In this document: piece after piece, positions 14,809-17,784 of the stretch | Layout of the letters: every line of letters starts with the position of its first letter | Numbering within the stretch: the first letter of the stretch is position 1 | Source: Eggerthellaceae bacterium UBA5906 | Lineage (GTDB): Bacteria > Actinomycetota > Coriobacteriia > Coriobacteriales > Eggerthellaceae | Length of the DNA: 17,784 nt | Assembly (NCBI GenBank): GCA_002431805.1 | Contig: DJEE01000152.1 | Span: 1 to 17,784 of the forward strand | Direction of reading: 5' to 3' | The notes under the pieces: model-generated | The model's input: only the letters and a program-made list of their open reading frames with translations | Told to the model about the DNA's origin: nothing | The model's database searches: none | Position numbers and translations under genes: made by a program

Positions 14809-16159
14809 CGTTGGGGTCGGCGGTGGTTTTGATTTCCATGTCTTTGGGCAGCACCAGGTTTGCCACAACCGCCACTAGGAACACCACGGCGACGCAATTT
14901 TGTGCGAACACGCTTTGCACTAGTTCGGGGAACGCCACGAACAGCTCGCTTACCTGCGTGAACCCGATGCCGACGGCCAGCGACAGCGCGGCGATGACGA
15001 TGTTGCGCTGCGAAAAGCCTGCCGAGGCAATCATCTGGAAGCCTGCAACAATGATGTTACCGAACATCATGATGGTGCAACCGCCCAGCACCGGCTCGGG
15101 CAAGCTGCTGAACAACGCGCTGATAACAGGGCAGAACGCCGCCAAGATCATGATGACCGCGCCCGTAGCAATAGCCTTGCGGTTCACCACTTTCGTCATG
15201 GCAACCAAGCCGACGTTTTGCGAGAACGACGTGATGGGCATGCAGCCAAAGCAGCCGGACAGCGCGGACACGAAGCCGTCGGTGGCAATGGAGCCGGAAA
15301 GCTCGCGATCCTTCACGTCGCGGTTCAAACCCGTTTGGCACACCGCCGTGGTGTCGCCGAGCGTTTCGGTGGCGGACACCAAGAAGATAAGCGCGACGGA
15401 AATGATGGCGCCCAGGTCGAACTCGGGAGTAAACGGCATCAACGACGGCGCAGCGAACAGCTGAACGCCCTCGAACGAGCTAAAGTTCACAGCTCCCATG
15501 GGGATTGCCACAATGTAGCCAACTATCAGGCCGAACAGCACCGACAGATGCTTTTGCTTGCCCTTGACCAAACTCTGGAACGCTAAGCACGACACCAGCG
15601 AAACAGTGCCAAGGATAAGGTTGCGCAGGCTGCCGAAGTCCTCCGCGCCACTGCCGCCGCCAAACGACGTAGCACCCACGGAAAGCAGCGAAAAACCGAT
15701 GGAAGTAACCACCACGGCCGCCACGATGGGCGAAATCAGCTTGCGCCAATACTGCGCGAACAGGCCCAGCACGCCCTCGATACAGCCACCCACAATGATG
15801 GCACCCATAGCCGCATTGATGCCGTACGTTGCCACCACGCCCGTAAGCACGGTAACGAACGTGAAGCTGATGCCCATGACAATCGGCAGCCCCGAACCGA
15901 TGCGGCCTGCAATGGGAAACAGCTGGATAAGCGTGCCGATGCCCGCGATAAGCATGGCGCCCTGCACAAGCGAGCCCGTGGTAACGTCGTCGAGCCCAGC
16001 CGCGCTCGCCACGATAAGAATGGGCGCCAAATTCGACACGAACATGGCCAAGATATGCTGCACGCCGTAGGGAATGGCATGCAGCCAGGGAATCTTCCCA
16101 TCGAGGCGATACAAATCGGTATGGTTGAAGCCAGTTTTCTTGGCCGAATCGTTAGACAT
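14804..16159 (-). CDS. NCS2 family xanthine/uric acid permease
   Basis: A 451-residue nucleobase:cation symporter-2 protein with about 12-14 hydrophobic segments. Signatures are Y31-G-V-Q34-H35 in helix 1, SATETLGDT (262-270) with E265 and D269 as likely substrate or proton-coupling residues, and SFSQNVGLVAMTKVVNR (311-327), which is the NCS2 signature and favours xanthine/uric acid over uracil transporters. The neighbouring xpt gene supports xanthine uptake. The ATG at 16159 has only a weak upstream purine tract (AGAAAGAA). The stop codon lies inside a REP-like unit, so the C-terminus (TTADPNV) may have been altered by insertion. A terminator stands between this gene and xpt, so expression needs read-through or a short independent promoter. 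Confidence 0.92.
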   Translation of the reverse strand: MSNDSAKKTGFNHTDLYRLDGKIPWLHAIPYGVQHILAMFVSNLAPILIVASAAGLDDVTTGSLVQGAMLIAGIGTLIQLFPIAGRIGSGLPIVMGISFTFVTVLTGVVATYGINAAMGAIIVGGCIEGVLGLFAQYWRKLISPIVAAVVVTSIGFSLLSVGATSFGGGSGAEDFGSLRNLILGTVSLVSCLAFQSLVKGKQKHLSVLFGLIVGYIVAIPMGAVNFSSFEGVQLFAAPSLMPFTPEFDLGAIISVALIFLVSATETLGDTTAVCQTGLNRDVKDRELSGSIATDGFVSALSGCFGCMPITSFSQNVGLVAMTKVVNRKAIATGAVIMILAAFCPVISALFSSLPEPVLGGCTIMMFGNIIVAGFQMIASAGFSQRNIVIAALSLAVGIGFTQVSELFVAFPELVQSVFAQNCVAVVFLVAVVANLVLPKDMEIKTTADPNV

Positions 16160-16194
16160 TGCTGGCAGTTCTTTCTAGTCGGTTCTCTTGCATG

Positions 16195-16229
16195 AAAAAA
16201 GCTCGCAACCGCACAATGCGGCTGCGAGC
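16195..16229 (-). terminator. Intrinsic terminator between xpt and the xanthine permease
   Basis: On the minus strand GCTCGCAGCCGCA (from 16229) pairs with TGCGGTTGCGAGC (to 16201) over 13 bases with one wobble around a 3-base loop, followed by TTTTTT (16200-16195). It is textbook Rho-independent in form. It lies 16 bases after the xpt stop and 35 before the permease start. Confidence 0.88.
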
Positions 16230-16245
16230 CTTCTATTTCCTGCGT

Positions 16246-16878
16246 TTACGCTTCGCAAGTCTCCACAGTTACCGCGCGGCTGGGCGCGGGAGCCCCCGAC
16301 TCGCGGAACGTGATGTCGCCCGTAGTGGGGTCCATCGCATCAACGATGGCCAGCGACTCCAAATGGTAGCCGCGCTTGCGCAGGCTTTCGCCACCAGGCT
16401 GAAAGCCCTTCTCGACCGCGATGCCAATGCCCTCGACCGTAGCACCCGCCGCCTCAACGATTTCGAGCAGACCGTTCAGCGCGCAACCATTGGCCAAGAA
16501 ATCGTCAATGATGAGCACATGGTCTTCGGGGCCGATGAACTTCTTCGACACGATGACGTCGAACACCTTGCCGTGCGTGAAGCTCTGGATACGCGTGCGG
16601 TACATTTCGCCATCGAGGTTGATGGACTGGGCCTTTTTCGCGAACACGACCGGTGCGTTGTCGAAATGACGTGCGGCCATGCAGGCAATGCCGATGCCCG
16701 ACGCTTCGATGGTAAGGATCTTATTGATGGGACGGTCGGCAAACAGGCGCTTGAACTCTGCGCCCATCGCGTCAAGCAGCTCGATATCGATTCGATGGTT
16801 CAAAAAGCCGTCGACCTTCAACACGCCTTCCGCCTTCACCACGCCATCGCGCCTAATGCGATCCTCGAGAAGCTTCAC
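16246..16878 (-). CDS. xpt: Xanthine phosphoribosyltransferase
   Basis: A 210-residue cytoplasmic enzyme that converts xanthine and PRPP to XMP and pyrophosphate for purine salvage. Strong resemblance to Bacillus Xpt (194 residues): [14 protein letters not shown] (18-31), [11 protein letters not shown] (55-65), the PRPP motif [14 protein letters not shown] (121-134) and [11 protein letters not shown] (156-166). The extra residues are a C-terminal tail (196-210) after the conserved domain. The start is GTG at 16878, preceded by AGGAG and AAAGGA at good spacing, with no ATG nearby upstream. The permease gene follows 86 bases downstream, matching the xpt-pbuX pairing known from Firmicutes. Upstream I see no guanine-riboswitch core. 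Confidence 0.95.
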   Translation of the reverse strand: MKLLEDRIRRDGVVKAEGVLKVDGFLNHRIDIELLDAMGAEFKRLFADRPINKILTIEASGIGIACMAARHFDNAPVVFAKKAQSINLDGEMYRTRIQSFTHGKVFDVIVSKKFIGPEDHVLIIDDFLANGCALNGLLEIVEAAGATVEGIGIAVEKGFQPGGESLRKRGYHLESLAIVDAMDPTTGDITFRESGAPAPSRAVTVETCEA

Positions 16879-17013
16879 GCCCGATCCTTTCTCCTGCGAC
16901 GGCCAGCGCGCCGCCCACCGAATTAGCTATAACTCGGTAGTGTACCAGCCTAAAGGCCACACGGCGTCGGCGAATCGCCTCGCACAGAAAAAGGGTTGGG
17001 CAGAAAAATGCGC

Positions 17014-17131
17014 AAATGTTCAGCCTATGCGAGAGCAAGCGACGAGACGCTGCAGCGAAGCCACAAATTCCCAGGTCGCATTATCGCAAAACCACTCTTA
17101 TGGCAATGCGGCCTATATAGGTTGAACATTT
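17014..17131. repeat. Imperfect inverted repeat flanking 88 bases between pstA and xpt
   Basis: AAATGTTCAGCCTAT (17014-17028) and ATAGGTTGAACATTT (17117-17131) are 15-base inverted copies with one mismatch, and GCGC lies outside each arm. Inside is sequence without an ORF. The arms may be operator half-sites, a long hairpin in the xpt leader, or the ends of a small element. The wider gap 16879-17144 carries no gene; TACACT and TATAGC motifs around 16925-16945 (minus strand) are possible -10 boxes for xpt. Confidence 0.5.
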
Positions 17132-17144
17132 GGCGCTTTTTTGT

Positions 17145-17784
17145 TTATGCGCCCATGCGCTTGCTCGCCAGGCGCCCGAAAAAGCGCGCAAGCAGGTTGA
17201 ATGCCAGGATGCACACCATAAGCACCGCCGCCGTGCCGTTCGACACGGCCTCAAGGTCGGGCACCACACCCTCGCTGTTGATTTTCCAAATGTGCACCGC
17301 CAGCGTTTCGGCGGGTCGGAACACATTCCAGGGGCACGATGCGCTCGAGAAGTCGAAGCAGGTGAAATCAAGCATAGGGGCCGATTGTCCCGCCGTGTAG
17401 ATGAGCGCCGCCGCCTCGCCGAACACGCGCCCGGCAGAAAGGATGATGCCCGTGATAATCGCCGGCAATGCAGCTGGCAGAAGCACGTGGATGGTCGTTT
17501 CCCAGCGGCTTGCGCCCAGCGCAAGACCGCCCTCGCGTTGGTCGTCGGGAATAGCTTCGAACGCCTGCTGAATCACGCGCACCAAAATAGGCAGGTTGAA
17601 CATCGTCAGCGCAAACGCGCCCGACAGAATAGAGAAGCTCCAACCCATCTGCAACACGAAAAACAGGAAGCCAAACAGCCCCACCACGATCGACGGCAGT
17701 GACGAGAGCGCCTCTATGGCGGTTTTCACGAAATGCGTAAGCTTGTTTTTCGGCGCGTATTCCGTAAGATAAATCGCCCCGCCA
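17145..17784 (-). CDS. pstA: Phosphate ABC transporter permease PstA (5' end outside window)
   Basis: The C-terminal 212 residues of an inner-membrane permease that, with PstC, forms the channel of the high-affinity phosphate importer fed by PstS and powered by PstB. The visible part begins GGAIYLTEYAPKNKLTHF, a PstA hallmark, then SLPSIVVGLFGF, several membrane segments, and the cytoplasmic coupling loop EGGLALGASRWETTIHVLLP (EAA motif). The last helix ends LLARFFGRLASKRMGA. The frame is open to the edge, so the GTG at 17729 is internal, not the start. Normally pstB follows pstA; here xpt follows instead, so the ATPase gene must lie upstream or elsewhere. Confidence 0.93.
   Translation of the reverse strand, partial: GGAIYLTEYAPKNKLTHFVKTAIEALSSLPSIVVGLFGFLFFVLQMGWSFSILSGAFALTMFNLPILVRVIQQAFEAIPDDQREGGLALGASRWETTIHVLLPAALPAIITGIILSAGRVFGEAAALIYTAGQSAPMLDFTCFDFSSASCPWNVFRPAETLAVHIWKINSEGVVPDLEAVSNGTAAVLMVCILAFNLLARFFGRLASKRMGA

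Noticed and set aside
16879..17144. Guanine/xanthine riboswitch upstream of xpt
   Set aside because: I could not find the conserved purine-aptamer loop and junction sequences by eye. A covariance search would be decisive, so this is a weak rejection.

Overview
The window reads as a chromosomal segment of a high-GC anaerobic actinobacterium, most likely class Coriobacteriia, family Eggerthellaceae (Eggerthella / Gordonibacter / Adlercreutzia / Slackia type). The main pointer is a Tat-exported molybdopterin oxidoreductase with motifs like those I remember from gut catechol dehydroxylases, together with its ferredoxin-type partner. The assignment rests on gene content and codon use only; no rRNA or other marker gene is present. 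No tRNA, rRNA, CRISPR array, transposase gene or phage gene was recognised.

Layout, left to right. (1) 1-4062, minus strand: a two-gene redox unit made of the large Mo-bis-MGD catalytic subunit and, 19 bases after its stop, the 4Fe-4S electron-transfer subunit, which runs off the left edge. Its promoter side (4063-4421) holds a long GC-rich imperfect inverted repeat and a small palindrome. (2) 4422-7376, plus strand: an unrecognised 277-residue protein with an Ala/Glu-rich coiled coil, then a 654-residue UvrD-like protein whose P-loop is intact but whose other helicase motifs are eroded. (3) 7455-9991, minus strand: two PLP enzymes of sulfur amino-acid metabolism, a MetB/MetC-type trans-sulfuration enzyme followed by a MalY/PatB-type C-S lyase. 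(4) 10383-12860, plus strand: an amidohydrolase-2 family metal hydrolase and an MFS transporter with a strong hairpin in its leader. (5) 13132-14454, minus strand: a DUF21/CBS/CorC_HlyC membrane protein. (6) 14651-14808: a cluster of REP-like palindromic repeats, the last unit supplying the stop codon of the next gene. (7) 14804-16878, minus strand: a xanthine salvage pair, xpt and an NCS2 permease, separated by a strong intrinsic terminator. (8) 17145-17784, minus strand: the C-terminal part of the phosphate permease subunit PstA, cut by the right edge.

How the genes work together. The Mo enzyme and its FeS subunit should form a membrane-associated, extracytoplasmic respiratory reductase feeding electrons to an organic acceptor. 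The PLP pair would interconvert or degrade cystathionine, homocysteine and cysteine. Xpt and the permease take up xanthine and convert it to XMP. The rest is housekeeping transport and unknown function. The best leads for something undescribed are the orphan dehydroxylase-like reductase with its hairpin-rich control region, the degenerate helicase-like ATPase with its uncharacterised neighbour, and the REP-like repeats.
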